From: JARKPK01 sp964631235 | Lineage (GTDB): Bacteria > Planctomycetota > Planctomycetia > Pirellulales > Thermoguttaceae | Direction of reading: 5' to 3' | Assembly: GCA_964631235.1 (NCBI GenBank) | Contig: CAZVZX010000022.1 | Coordinates: 1-64,000, forward strand | Length of the DNA: 64,000 bases | Part shown: piece by piece, positions 33,901-43,682 of the stretch | Layout of the letters: each line of letters opens with the position of its first letter | How positions within the stretch are numbered: the stretch's first letter is position 1 | Translations under genes and position numbers: made by a program | Notes under the pieces: generated by a model | What the model saw: only the letters and a program-made list of their open reading frames with translations | Told to the model about the DNA's origin: nothing | Databases searched by the model: none

Positions 33901-34713
33901 CTATTCACCATCGGCCCAAGCGATTGGGCGCACCCCCCCTTCGGCACGCAGTACGCGCCATGCTCCCACCTGCGGGCCGAACATCTGTTTCTCGATTGTC
34001 ATTCGCACGAAAAAAGTGGTTTTCCGGTCGCCGTCACCAAAGGAAACCGCAAAGAGCGGGTAGGCCGCCAAGTGATCGCCGCTCGGCCCGAATCCTTCAC
34101 AACCCAAGTATCGAACTCGGGCATCGCGACCCATTGCCAACAACGTTCGCACCAGACGGTCTTTAACGTAGGCGTCCAGCTCTCGCCGCCATTGCGGTCC
34201 GGTTCGATAGAACTCCCAAACGACCTCGTCGCGGATCAAGCCGGGCCGATGTTTGGGCGGGAGCGTTAGCGCGTAGGCCTTTTGCGGCGCTCGATCGGCC
34301 AAATAGGCAAACCATTGCATGCCGAACTTCCCGGATTCGACAGAAAGCAGATGTTGATAGATCGTGTGATCGGCAACGGCCGTAGCCAACACAAATCCGC
34401 CGACCAAACAGCCGATCAATGCCGCGGTGCGACCGATTAAGCCCGGCCGACGCTTGATGCGCACCCAGGCAGCGGCCCCAAGCAGAAAGGCTACCGTGGG
34501 AATCATCCACAGCACCGGATGCAACAAGGCCGCCGGAGAGAGGGCCGCGAGCAATGAAGAAATTACCGCAGAAACGCTCACCGAGCGATACTCGGGAGCC
34601 AAGTCAGCGCCCTCGGTCAGTAATCCGCGCGGCACCGGCCGCACTACAGGTTGCGACATTGATTCGGGCTGATTCGAGGCTGACGCTTGCTTGTTGCACG
34701 AGTCCCGTTCCAT
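33901..34713 (-). CDS. Two-helix membrane protein, unknown function
   Basis: 270 residues from the ATG at 34713; a second ATG at 34659 would remove 18 residues. A hydrophilic head (to about 45) is followed by membrane segments about 48-72, 75-90 and 100-122, and then by a soluble domain of about 150 residues (GKFGMQWFAYLADRAPQKAYALT, RYLGCEGFGPSGD, FFVRMTIEKQMFG). The pattern, a DUF4190-like membrane part plus a NTF2-like or unknown domain, is known to me from planctomycetes without function. Repeat copy E lies just upstream, within its leader. Confidence 0.7.
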   Translation of the reverse strand: MERDSCNKQASASNQPESMSQPVVRPVPRGLLTEGADLAPEYRSVSVSAVISSLLAALSPAALLHPVLWMIPTVAFLLGAAAWVRIKRRPGLIGRTAALIGCLVGGFVLATAVADHTIYQHLLSVESGKFGMQWFAYLADRAPQKAYALTLPPKHRPGLIRDEVVWEFYRTGPQWRRELDAYVKDRLVRTLLAMGRDARVRYLGCEGFGPSGDHLAAYPLFAVSFGDGDRKTTFFVRMTIEKQMFGPQVGAWRVLRAEGGVRPIAWADGE

Positions 34714-34726
34714 TTGATAACCCAAT

Positions 34727-34840
34727 CTCACAGAAACGCGAAGAACGGAAAGCAGTTCAAACGGTGACGGCACGCAATCGGCCACGCTGCGTCAGCGCCG
34801 GCCGCTTTGGCAATGGGGCGGCCGCTTCGGCAATTGTGTC
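34727..34840 (-). repeat. Dispersed repeat, copy E
   Basis: On the minus strand it has CACAATTGCCGAAGCGGCCG, GCGCTGACGCAGCG, GGCCGATTGCG, GTTTGAACTGC, TTTCCGTTCTTCGCG and TTTCTG. It carries a small internal duplication of the GCGGCCG block. It lies immediately upstream of the membrane protein gene and in its direction. Confidence 0.75.
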
Positions 34841-34985
34841 GAACTCTTGAGGCATTCATCGCCGCGATCTGCCCTCACTGGTGCCGATTGAACGGGGCGA
34901 GCGTAAACATACGTTGCCACCGACGCCGTCGTGCGGAACGGCATCCGCGGCGACTCTGTTTCTCGCGGAACCCGAGAATCGACGG

Positions 34986-35891
34986 TTATCGGCCCTCGAC
35001 CGGCAAGCTCGAAGCATTAGCCCCCGTCCGCAACTGCCGCCTGAGTTGTCGCACCGAATCTTGGATGGCGAGCGGCAGTTTCGACCGCAGCAACGGCGCA
35101 CCGCGGAACCATCCCAGCGGTTCGGCAAATAGGAAGTGCTGTTCGATGAAAAGCGCATCCTTCGGTTCGGCGAGCGGTGTGACTTTGCAGTAGGCGCCGG
35201 CTGTCACATACCGTTGCCGCGGCCCCGGCTCGCCCGATTCGGGAATCGACTGCCAGTAGTTCGGATACTTCTCGTCTTCATTGAACCGTGGATCGATCAC
35301 GGCCGCAATAACCACCGCCTGCGGTTCCAAGGTCGTCATGATGCGATAGGTAGCTGCCACGCGAACGCGGTCGAACAACACTCCCTGCCGAAAAACGAAC
35401 TGCTCGCGAACGCGGCGATCGGCCGCCGGAATGATCGAATGTCGGCCGAGGTCATCCGCGGAAAGGACGGCGACGGCCGACGGTTTTTTGTCGGTCCCAC
35501 TCCACTGAACAAGCGAGGTCGCCTGTCGCTCCTCGAAAAACTGTTCCAATCGACCGTAGGCGACGAACCACACATCGACTCGGCGCAGCGGGTCGCCCGC
35601 CGGGTTCTCTACCTCTTCGATTCTCATAGCGAATGGTGCGACGATCGCATTGCGCACCATGTCGTCGTACGGCCGATTACCCGGCAATGCGGCAATGATC
35701 CTTCGCTGCTCGGCCGCCGATGCACCCTCGGGCATCGTCGGTCGCGGAAGAGGGAGCTTTTTGCCGCCATCGTGGGCGACTGCGATTCCCTCTTCGATGA
35801 GCGTTAAATAGACCGAGTTGCCGGGTTGCGGCTCAACCGCCGTCGCGGCCGCAACGGCCGCAAGCGACACAAGAATGATATCGATCAGCAT
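34986..35891 (-). CDS. Secreted protein of unknown function
   Basis: 301 residues with a short signal peptide (IILVSLAAVAAATAV). No family is recognised. The mature part looks like one or two mixed alpha/beta domains (VYLTLIEEGIAVAHDGGKK, VDVWFVAYGRLEQFFEE, TLEPQAVVIAAVIDPRFN, YVTAGAYCKVTPL). Two cysteines are far apart, so no disulfide or zinc pattern is suggested. Strong start context is lacking. It stands alone; neighbours give no hint. Confidence 0.7.
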   Translation of the reverse strand: MLIDIILVSLAAVAAATAVEPQPGNSVYLTLIEEGIAVAHDGGKKLPLPRPTMPEGASAAEQRRIIAALPGNRPYDDMVRNAIVAPFAMRIEEVENPAGDPLRRVDVWFVAYGRLEQFFEERQATSLVQWSGTDKKPSAVAVLSADDLGRHSIIPAADRRVREQFVFRQGVLFDRVRVAATYRIMTTLEPQAVVIAAVIDPRFNEDEKYPNYWQSIPESGEPGPRQRYVTAGAYCKVTPLAEPKDALFIEQHFLFAEPLGWFRGAPLLRSKLPLAIQDSVRQLRRQLRTGANASSLPVEGR

Positions 35892-36376
35892 AGATCACCC
35901 ATATCACCTTCGATCTCAACACCTTCGGTTGGGAGGATGCTGCCGCAGTAGGAGAAACGCGCCGCACCGATCGCATGGCGCAACGATCGCATTCGGTCGA
36001 ATGCTATTCACCGGTGGAAGCTGCCGACGTGCGGCCTGCGGTGACGCCCGCACGCACAACTCCCGCACGCCTGTTCTGAACGAATCCGAAAACCATCGTA
36101 GTCGGGCCAAGGCTCAACGACCAGCCGGTCCCTGCGAGCTGCGGGCGGATGGCCCGCGGGCCAGAGACTCGACGCATCGCAGCCCTTGGAAGGAGGTGTG
36201 ATTTCCGGCGATGGAATTGCACGGTCCATCTGGGCAGCCGGTAAGCCGCGGTGCATCGGATCAGACGCTACTGCGGCAACGGCCGAGGTTCGCCGTATCG
36301 AAGCCGAGACCTGGGTTGCCGATTCAGCCAATACGCCCGCGACGCTGCCAGACAAACAGACACTCGCGTCCGCCGG
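35892..36376. other. Intergenic region, nothing recognised
   Basis: 485 bp between two minus-strand genes. I see no supported frame, repeat copy, hairpin with T tract or clear promoter. Confidence 0.4.
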
Positions 36377-37039
36377 TCACTTCCCTTCGACGATGCGGAC
36401 AAGCCGAGCCACATAAACGCGAACCCCCTCCAGATCGGGATTCAATCCCAACGCCCGGCGAAAGCTTTCGAGTGCCGATGAATGATTGGCCAGCCTCATG
36501 TACGCTTGGCCCATCAGCGAGGCTGCCGGGAAATGATAGGGGTTCAGCTCCAGCGCCTGGTGGCAATTCTTGATGGCGGCGTCGTACTGTTCGAGATGGT
36601 AGCAGGCGACGCCCCACTGATGCCAAATCTCGGGCAGTTCGGCGCATTGGGCCGCCAACTCCGACGCCAGTTGCGCGGCTGCCCGATAATGCTGCGCGGC
36701 ATTCAAGCGAACCAGCGCAGCCAACTGCCGCCGTTGATCGTTGGTTCCCACGCGGTTCCAAACGCGGCGAATCGCTTCATCGGCCAATGATCGCACGGTG
36801 CGATCGTCGTCGATCAGCGCCCGGCCCAAGGCATGATTCGATTCATAATCGCCGATTAGCCCGAGGGCGAGAACGGCCGCCCGACGCACCTCCGCCAACG
36901 GGTGCGTTGTCAACCGTTGCAGTGTTCCCTGCGTATAAACCCGGGCGACAGAAGCGGCAAAACCATCAACGCTCTTGTCGAGCAAGTAGTTGGCGCTGAA
37001 CTCTAAAAGCCGAGGATACCGCAGTCTGTTTTCGGCCAC
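36377..37039 (-). CDS. HEAT/TPR repeat protein
   Basis: 220 residues, GTG start with GGGAG eight bases upstream. Residues 45-95 resemble HEAT repeats (HPLAEVRRAAVLALGLIGD, DDDRTVRSLADEAIRRVW). Residues 105-215 are tetratricopeptide repeats (AQHYRAAAQLASELA, PEIWHQWGVACYHLEQYDA, NPYHFPAASLMGQAYMRLANHSSALESFRRALGLNP). Such proteins mediate protein contacts. No signal peptide, so cytoplasmic. Partner unknown. Confidence 0.8.
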   Translation of the reverse strand: MAENRLRYPRLLEFSANYLLDKSVDGFAASVARVYTQGTLQRLTTHPLAEVRRAAVLALGLIGDYESNHALGRALIDDDRTVRSLADEAIRRVWNRVGTNDQRRQLAALVRLNAAQHYRAAAQLASELAAQCAELPEIWHQWGVACYHLEQYDAAIKNCHQALELNPYHFPAASLMGQAYMRLANHSSALESFRRALGLNPDLEGVRVYVARLVRIVEGK

Positions 37040-37253
37040 CGTTTACGCTCCCACCGATCTGTTGGAAACAGCCTCGGATGACGATTTGCCGTCCCGGGTC
37101 GCAACGCTATCGGCCCGCATTCGGCCGAGCTCAGTGCGCAGACGCCGGTTAGCTCAACGTCCTTTATTGTACCCATCGAACGGCAGGCCGATCAAACAGT
37201 TTTTTCCGCAACCAAAGAGAAGCAAACAGAACCGCAACGCGAGAGTCGCGCCG

Positions 37254-39461
37254 TTATTGCTTCGAGCGAGCTGTTTCCGGCGAGTCCGCCACGACGTTCA
37301 CATCGCGGAGGCTCCGCACCCGGCCGGTGGCGAGATCGGTCACTTCCGCCCAAATGCAGTATTTTCCGGGCGACTCGGGGGCAGCGAACTCGAAGGAGAG
37401 GATTTCACGCCCCAGGCCGGCCACGCGAACCGGTTTCGTCGCAATCGCAACCGGCTCGGCTCCTTGTTTCGCGCAGAAAAGCCGCACGTCTCCGGCGAAG
37501 TCATCGTTGCGGTCGTTGATGACGAACACGCGAACGGTCTGCTTACTCCGTGCCGGAATCTCTTCCGCCCAAAAGTCGAGCATTAGTCCGAGCGGATTGA
37601 ACGATTCGCGGACGTACTCAGCGAACATCGGTTCGAAGGTCAGCTTTTCGACATCGATGAAGTGGTCGCTGGTTGCTCCACCCTCGGGACGCGGTTTGTC
37701 GCCGGGCCGCGAATACCCCAGCCCGCAGAAGTGCAACACGCCGGCCACTTCGCGGTGGCATCGCCAGAACTCGGTTTTCGCGGCCAGATAGCGGGCGTAA
37801 AGCTCTCGCCGCTGTTCGACGGTCGAGTTCGGCCCCAAGAGGTTCTCGTAGATCTTGTCGGTCAAACATGTCGGGTTTCCCTGCCGATCAAGCCACAGCC
37901 AAGCGTATTCGTTGATGATGATCGGCACCTCGATCGCCTGCTGTCTCTTATGAAGGAAGGGCTTGCCCGAGACGTTCGGCATTTCGCTCATGCGGAAAAA
38001 GTCTTTCCCCTGCCAGCCGCGCATGAACAGGTACGGATGCGACTCGACGCAGTCCTCCGGGCTTTGCGGTTCCGACCAGCCGTTTTCCCAGGGCCGGCGC
38101 GAAAGGTCGAGGTTCCGAACCGCTCGGATCGCCTTGCCCGTCTCGTCGGTGAAGCTCTCGTTCTGCGCGTCCCAGATCACCACGCACGGATGGTTCCATC
38201 GTTCGCGCATCCAGGCGCGGTATTGCGGGATGATGTTTTTGGCCGTTGGGTTTTCGGGCGCCTTGTCCAGGAGCCAGATGGGAAACTCGTCTTGAATGAG
38301 GAAGCCCACTTCGTCGGCAATGTCGTACCACAACTCCGGCGGGAAGCCGATACAGTAGCGGATCGAGTTCCAATGCATCGTTTTGAACCGCTCGTGAAGC
38401 CGGCGAACCCACTCAGCACGCCAGGGGCGGTCGCCTCGCTCAGCGTCTTCGAAAAAGCGATACACGCACACGTTCGTGCCGCGCATGATGTACGGCTTGC
38501 CGTTGAGCAACGCCCGCTTGCTCTGCGGATCGAATCGGAACGACCGCATTCCGAAGCGAGTCCGCACGGCATCGAAGGCCTCGAAGTTCGAATGCTCGCT
38601 CGAATTGAGAGCCGTCAAACGCAGCTCATAAAGAAACGGATCGTCCGGCGACCAATGGCGGCAGCGGGCGATCGGCACGCGGAAATCGACCACCGTTTCG
38701 CCGCCGGCCTCCAATTCAACGACTGGTGACTTTGCCGTACCGCTTTTCGCTCCGCCGCGCGCCTGAGCCACCTCGGCCGCCAAGTGGAAGTGAGCCTTTT
38801 CCGCCCCGCCGACAACCTCGACGACCAACCGAGCGGTCGAGGAATCCAACTCAGGCACGACCTGCACGTTGCGGATCATCGGCGCGCCGGTGAGTATCAC
38901 CTCGACCGAGTCGTAGATGCCGGGGATGAACAGGTACTTTTCAAAATCCCAACCAGTCGGCACATCGGCCGGGAGGATTTCGCGATGCGCGCCGACGCGC
39001 ACAACCAGCTCGTTCGGTTGACCATTGCCTTTCAGATGTGGTCGAATGTTGACGTAGGCCGGCGTGAAGCACGGCGTATGCTCGGCCACCGGCTGCCCAT
39101 TGAGAAATATCTTGGCGCCATAGCGCACCTTGTGCAGTTTCAGAATCGCGCTGGCCGGCACGGGCCCGTCGATGGCGAACGTGCGGCGATACCAAAAGGC
39201 GTCGCGCCGAGCGCTTTTGCGGCCCACCTCGTCGAACGCGGGCCGGGCCATATCAATCAGCCCGGGCACGGGCGCGGAGCGATCGAATTGCGACGGCATT
39301 CGATCGAGCGAGCCTTCGGCCACCTCCCATTGTCCGTCGAGAATCAGACTTCGCCGCGGAGGCTCCGGCCGCGTGGATGCCATCGCCGGCTGGGTCCAGC
39401 CGCCGAACAAGGCCGCGACAAGGATGGTCAACACGGCGCGAAGACCGAGGTCATTCTTCAT
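37254..39461 (-). CDS. Secreted GH2-family glycoside hydrolase
   Basis: 735 residues; ATG at 39461 with GAGGTG upstream; signal peptide to about residue 28. Order: galactose-binding-like jelly roll (40-200, RSLILDGQWEVAEG, FWYRRTF, KIFLNGQPV), an immunoglobulin-like domain (200-305), the TIM barrel (305-610). Acid/base Glu435 in WDAQNES and nucleophile Glu518 in IINEYAW fit the GH2 pattern. A C-terminal beta domain follows. The family includes beta-galactosidases, beta-glucuronidases and beta-mannosidases; the substrate is not readable. It stands in a run of exported sugar-related genes. Confidence 0.9.
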   Translation of the reverse strand: MKNDLGLRAVLTILVAALFGGWTQPAMASTRPEPPRRSLILDGQWEVAEGSLDRMPSQFDRSAPVPGLIDMARPAFDEVGRKSARRDAFWYRRTFAIDGPVPASAILKLHKVRYGAKIFLNGQPVAEHTPCFTPAYVNIRPHLKGNGQPNELVVRVGAHREILPADVPTGWDFEKYLFIPGIYDSVEVILTGAPMIRNVQVVPELDSSTARLVVEVVGGAEKAHFHLAAEVAQARGGAKSGTAKSPVVELEAGGETVVDFRVPIARCRHWSPDDPFLYELRLTALNSSEHSNFEAFDAVRTRFGMRSFRFDPQSKRALLNGKPYIMRGTNVCVYRFFEDAERGDRPWRAEWVRRLHERFKTMHWNSIRYCIGFPPELWYDIADEVGFLIQDEFPIWLLDKAPENPTAKNIIPQYRAWMRERWNHPCVVIWDAQNESFTDETGKAIRAVRNLDLSRRPWENGWSEPQSPEDCVESHPYLFMRGWQGKDFFRMSEMPNVSGKPFLHKRQQAIEVPIIINEYAWLWLDRQGNPTCLTDKIYENLLGPNSTVEQRRELYARYLAAKTEFWRCHREVAGVLHFCGLGYSRPGDKPRPEGGATSDHFIDVEKLTFEPMFAEYVRESFNPLGLMLDFWAEEIPARSKQTVRVFVINDRNDDFAGDVRLFCAKQGAEPVAIATKPVRVAGLGREILSFEFAAPESPGKYCIWAEVTDLATGRVRSLRDVNVVADSPETARSKQ

Positions 39462-39707
39462 GCTACACCTCATCGAACTGACCGCTGAAACGATCCCCTA
39501 TCCTCGCATGCAAACAAGTTGGAAACCCTCGTCTCGCAAGGCGAGGTTATTCGGCGCAGGCGGTATGAAACCAATCGCGTTCGAAGGCTTGCCGGGCTCC
39601 TCTAAGATCGGCACGCAACGCGAACGTTCCCCATTGGCTGCATGGCCGCGGGATTCGCCCACGGCCATGCAGCGCGAACTAAGGGGCTGATCTGCGTTTC
39701 GGCGAGA

Positions 39708-40466
39708 TTATTCCGACACCTTGCCGGTGGCCGCCCACTCGACGCCGCGGGCGATCAGCTTCGCCACGTTGGCGTCGGCCATCACTTTGCCGTCGTGTCC
39801 AAAGGCATTATGCACGACGCGGCCCTGGCCGTAGGTTTTGATGAAGAATAGCGGCTCGGTCTTCTTGCTCCAATCGGAATCGGCCTCGACGAGCACCTCG
39901 ATCGGTTCTTCGCCCTGGAGCTTGGCATAGAGTTCATCGTCGATCTTAAAATTACTCAGCCCTTTGGTAATCGGATGATCGGCTTTGACAACCTTCGCCT
40001 CGAACACCGATCGCGGCCCATGGCCCGATTTGCCCATCACCCACTTGCGGCCGCAGAGTTTGCCGAACTCTTCCCAATCGGCAAACGAAGCGCTAGCCAA
40101 GTGCTGAACGACGAATCCCTTGCCCGACTTGACGAACTTCAGGAGGTTTTCCTTACCCTGATCGGTCAGTTTGGGGGAGTTCTTCGTGGCGTACACCATG
40201 AAGAGAATCACATCATATGGTTCGATCGCCGCGGCCGAATCGAGAATCTGCAAATCTTCGCAGACCTTGACATTGAACTTGCCGGCCTTGACCAGCACTT
40301 CGCGCGTCGATTCCGACATCTCGCGCCAGTTGTGGGCCCCAACGTCGTCGCCGGTGATCAAAAGCACTTTGATCTTTGCGGGTGCAGCCTCGGCGGCAAA
40401 GGCTGTGCCGAAGTCTATACCGAAACCAAACACCACTGCCAGCAACAAGGTGATCAATCGTTTCAT
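39708..40466 (-). CDS. Secreted ThuA-like domain protein
   Basis: 252 residues; ATG at 40466 after AAGGAAA; signal peptide to about residue 25 (AFAAEA). The glutamine-amidotransferase-like ThuA fold is seen in IKVLLITGDDVGAHNW, YDVILFMVYATKN, KGFVVQHLASASF and GRVVHNAFGHD. ThuA domains accompany sugar (trehalose) use and Gfo/Idh enzymes and are frequent in planctomycete secretomes, but the reaction is unknown. It sits downstream of no obvious partner, between GH2 and the beta-helix gene. Confidence 0.87.
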   Translation of the reverse strand: MKRLITLLLAVVFGFGIDFGTAFAAEAAPAKIKVLLITGDDVGAHNWREMSESTREVLVKAGKFNVKVCEDLQILDSAAAIEPYDVILFMVYATKNSPKLTDQGKENLLKFVKSGKGFVVQHLASASFADWEEFGKLCGRKWVMGKSGHGPRSVFEAKVVKADHPITKGLSNFKIDDELYAKLQGEEPIEVLVEADSDWSKKTEPLFFIKTYGQGRVVHNAFGHDGKVMADANVAKLIARGVEWAATGKVSE

Positions 40467-40800
40467 CGGTGTTTCCTTAACGAAGGCGGGACAGAGGAAC
40501 AACTATCGACACACGACTCGATCGGGTACTTCAGGCGGGGATCATCGCCGTTGGACCGGCCGTCACCCAACGCGAGAGGCGAACCCGGGCACGGCGGCTG
40601 CATTGCGCCGATGGCCCGGCTCAACCATTGCGACTATCATAACCGGCTGGGGGGCGATGTCAACGTTGCCGTTGTTCTGTTCGTCCGTTGGGCGTGCGGC
40701 ACGGCGAGGATTCGTTATTGCCTACGAGACGCGGGATTGCGATCACCGCCATGTTGTCGTTGCGTCTTCGCTCAACGCGTCAGCTCGAAAGTAAGCCGCC
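40467..40800. other. Intergenic region between divergent ThuA-like and beta-helix genes
   Basis: 334 bp. No gene, repeat or clear promoter is recognised. Confidence 0.4.
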
Positions 40801-42012
40801 ATGCAAACGATGCGACTACTTGTGATTATCTCGCTGATGGCCATCGGGCTAGGCCGAGCGACGGCCGCGGATCCCCCGGAATTTTCATGGCGGCCCCGCC
40901 CTGCCCCTCTGCCGAAACCAAGCGGCAAAGTGATCCGCGTGCGCACTACGGAGGAGCTTTTTCGAGCCGTGGCCGATGCCGCACCGAATACGACCGTGCT
41001 GCTGGCCGACGGGGTGTACTCGATGCCGCGGTGCCTGGTGGTGCGCAGCGACGGGTTCGTGCTGCGCGGCGAATCGCAGGATCGCTCGCGCGTGGTGCTC
41101 GATGGGGGCGAACACCGCCTCGGCGAGCTGCTTGCGTTGACCGCATGCCGCAACGTAACCATCGCCGACTTGACCGTCCGCAACGTGCGGTGGAATGGAA
41201 TCAAAATCAACTCTGAAACCGGCGTACAGAACCTATTGATCCGGAATTGCGTAATCCACAACATTTGGCAGCGCGGGGTCAAAGGGGTGAATGTACCGAC
41301 GGAGAACCGCGATTCGATTCGGCCCACCGGCTGCCGAATCGATCACTGCCTGTTCTACAACGATCGCCCGAAACAGCTTTCCGATGATCCGGCCGACACG
41401 GCGGAGAACTTCGACGGGAACTACATCGGCGGTATCGACGCCATGTACGCCCGCGACTGGGTCATTTCGGACAATGTGTTTTGGAACATCCGCGGCCGCA
41501 CGGGCACAGCGCGGGGGGCTGTCTTCCTCTGGTTCGAGTCGGAGGGGTGCATTGTCGAGCGGAATATCATCGTCGATTGCGACAGCGGCATTTGCTTCGG
41601 CAATGCTCATCGGCCCGATGGGGTGCCGATCCATGCCGTGCGATGCGTTGCCCGCGACAACTTCCTGGCTCGCGTGCCCGAGAACGGAATCCTGGCCTTC
41701 CATACGCGCGATTGCCAGATCGTGCAGAACACCATTCACGATCCGACGAGCAAACTCGGGCGACTGATTCGCGCCGGCGGCGAGAACGAGGGACTGCTCG
41801 TTGCCGGGAACCTGCTTGACGGACCGGAACCGCGAATCGAAAGCGCCAGTAAGATGCGTTTTGAAGGGAATTTGGCCGGCCGGTTCTCTCACTTGTTCGT
41901 TGACGCGCGACGCGGCGACTTGCGGCTTCGCGAACCGCTGCCGGGCAACCCCGGCGCGCAGATGCCAACTGCGGCTGATCGCTCGGCGACGGGCTTACCC
42001 CGAAATGAGTGA
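40801..42012 (+). CDS. Secreted right-handed parallel beta-helix protein (polysaccharide-lyase-like)
   Basis: 403 residues with a signal peptide to about 22. After an RVRTTEELFRAVADAAPNTT opening, the chain is a run of short beta-helix coils (DGVYSMPRCLVVRSDGFVLRG, NVTIADLTVRNVRWNGIKIN, VQNLLIRNCVIHNIW, WVISDNVFWNI, GCIVERNIIVD, DCQIVQNTIHD). This layout is typical of chondroitinase-B and pectate-lyase-like families (PbH1 repeats). Catalytic residues cannot be assigned by eye. Likely acts on polysaccharide outside the cytoplasm. An ATG at 40810 is an alternative start. Confidence 0.82.
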   Translation: MQTMRLLVIISLMAIGLGRATAADPPEFSWRPRPAPLPKPSGKVIRVRTTEELFRAVADAAPNTTVLLADGVYSMPRCLVVRSDGFVLRGESQDRSRVVLDGGEHRLGELLALTACRNVTIADLTVRNVRWNGIKINSETGVQNLLIRNCVIHNIWQRGVKGVNVPTENRDSIRPTGCRIDHCLFYNDRPKQLSDDPADTAENFDGNYIGGIDAMYARDWVISDNVFWNIRGRTGTARGAVFLWFESEGCIVERNIIVDCDSGICFGNAHRPDGVPIHAVRCVARDNFLARVPENGILAFHTRDCQIVQNTIHDPTSKLGRLIRAGGENEGLLVAGNLLDGPEPRIESASKMRFEGNLAGRFSHLFVDARRGDLRLREPLPGNPGAQMPTAADRSATGLPRNE

Positions 42013-42221
42013 TTGTGACCGCATGCAGCCGAAGTGGGCTGGTAAAAATGCCCCGCCTTCATTCGATTGGCGACGCCGGCGGCCTTGAACGGCGAATTGT
42101 CGTTCGCAGCCGACGCGAGCGGCGATGTGCCGTCGGGGGATAACGCGGCGCGTTGACGACCGTTTTCAATAAGATGACAGGATGAAGAGTTTTGCGTTCG
42201 CTTTTGCGCGGCCGGATCGAA

Positions 42222-43634
42222 TCAACCGTCATCCGATCCGCGAATCACGCCGATGGGAATTCCTTCTTTGCGCAGATCGGTAATCACTCGAACAAGCAGC
42301 CGATCGGCGTGCCGATTGCATTCGATGAAATCGGGCGGGCGAAAAAAGTACGTTAGGGAAATCAAAAACCCATCGGGATTGATCGCCGAAATCGTCGGAA
42401 GCGGCGATTGAGGTCGGCCGTTCACATCTTGGCTGATCGGGGCGGATAGCTCCGGATCGGTGCATGCGTTGCCGACGATTTCCAAAGCCCGAGCGAGTTG
42501 CTCGCCCGTGGCCGTTCGGCTCACCAGAATCTCGAACACCCTGCGGATGGCCGGCCGCCGGCTGATGTTTTCGACCGGGCCGTTAACGAGGTTGGCGTTG
42601 GGGATGGTGACGAGATGTCCGGCGAGCGTGCGGAGCTTTGTCGAGCGGAAACCGATCTCTTCGACGATACCATCGAAGCCCAAGCAAGCGATCCGTTCGC
42701 CGACCAAGAATGGGCGGTCGAAGATGATCGTCATCGACCCGAAAAGGTTCTTCAACGAGTCTTGTGCTGCCAGCGACACGGCGATGCCGGCGATGCCCAA
42801 TCCGGCCAGCCACGCCCCGATGTCGCGCTCGAAGACAACATCGAGGACGAATAGTAGGACCAACGCGGCGAGAACCGTTTGAAGAGTTTTGCGGGCCAAG
42901 GGCAGCCACTGTCGGTCGAGGGTTGAAATATCGGCCTGCGAACCGCGGCGAAGGGCCACTTCGACCACGCCAATCAGATTGAAGAAGAACCAGGCCGCCG
43001 TCAGCGTGCCCAGCAAGGCGAGCGTCTTGTCGCTTAGCCAACGCCATGTGGGGTCGAGCGTCAGCAGCCATGCCCCGACTGCCAAGCCCGCGGTGAAGAA
43101 CAGCAACGCCGTTGGGCCGGCGATTGCCGCGACGGCCGCAGACCGGACCGTTTCGCCGTCGCGCGCCAGGTGCCGAGCCGCGCGACGGAGCCCGGCCGCG
43201 GTAAGCCGCCCGAGAACCAGCCCGCCCGCTGCCGCAACCAGGAAGCCGAACCAAATAGAGGGTTCGTTTCGCCGAAGGACCGAGTCGCCCAACTCTCGCA
43301 ACCACGTTTTCAGCGAACGGCGAGGCAGCGGATCGCCGCCGTCGGAGGGAACCGGCGAATCGCCGCCGCGAGTACCTTGAGTTGCCGGCGTTTGAAGGTT
43401 GCTTGGATCGGGAACGCGAGCGGGGCCGCTTGCGTCGGCGAGGAGTAATCGCGGCCAAGAATGTTGCGCGGCACCATGCACCGTATCCGCTGGGCGGTCG
43501 GCGGAGGCGGTCATTGGCTCTGCTTGCAAAACGCGCACACCGCAGCCGAGCGCGAACGCCAGCAACACAAAAAGCGCCAGAGACCGAATCGGTGGCGGAC
43601 GAAGCAATCTGACCCGGCCGAGGGCGTCAACCAT
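42222..43634 (-). CDS. MscS-family mechanosensitive channel
   Basis: 470 residues; ATG at 43634 after GGAGTG. An N-terminal hydrophobic segment or signal (about 17-35) is followed by a hydrophilic loop and four membrane helices (about 105-260). The pore helix region GLGIAGIAVSLAAQDSLKNLFGS is diagnostic of MscS. After it come the beta domain (VGERIACLGFDGIVEEIGFRS, HLVTIPNANLVNGPVENISR) and the C-terminal alpha/beta domain. MscS channels open under membrane tension to release solutes. It lies 48 bp from the aldose epimerase stop and is downstream of it. Confidence 0.92.
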   Translation of the reverse strand: MVDALGRVRLLRPPPIRSLALFVLLAFALGCGVRVLQAEPMTASADRPADTVHGAAQHSWPRLLLADASGPARVPDPSNLQTPATQGTRGGDSPVPSDGGDPLPRRSLKTWLRELGDSVLRRNEPSIWFGFLVAAAGGLVLGRLTAAGLRRAARHLARDGETVRSAAVAAIAGPTALLFFTAGLAVGAWLLTLDPTWRWLSDKTLALLGTLTAAWFFFNLIGVVEVALRRGSQADISTLDRQWLPLARKTLQTVLAALVLLFVLDVVFERDIGAWLAGLGIAGIAVSLAAQDSLKNLFGSMTIIFDRPFLVGERIACLGFDGIVEEIGFRSTKLRTLAGHLVTIPNANLVNGPVENISRRPAIRRVFEILVSRTATGEQLARALEIVGNACTDPELSAPISQDVNGRPQSPLPTISAINPDGFLISLTYFFRPPDFIECNRHADRLLVRVITDLRKEGIPIGVIRGSDDG

Positions 43635-43682
43635 CTTCGTCACTCCGGCAATAAGCCGCTTGGCGCAATGCGTCGATCGAAC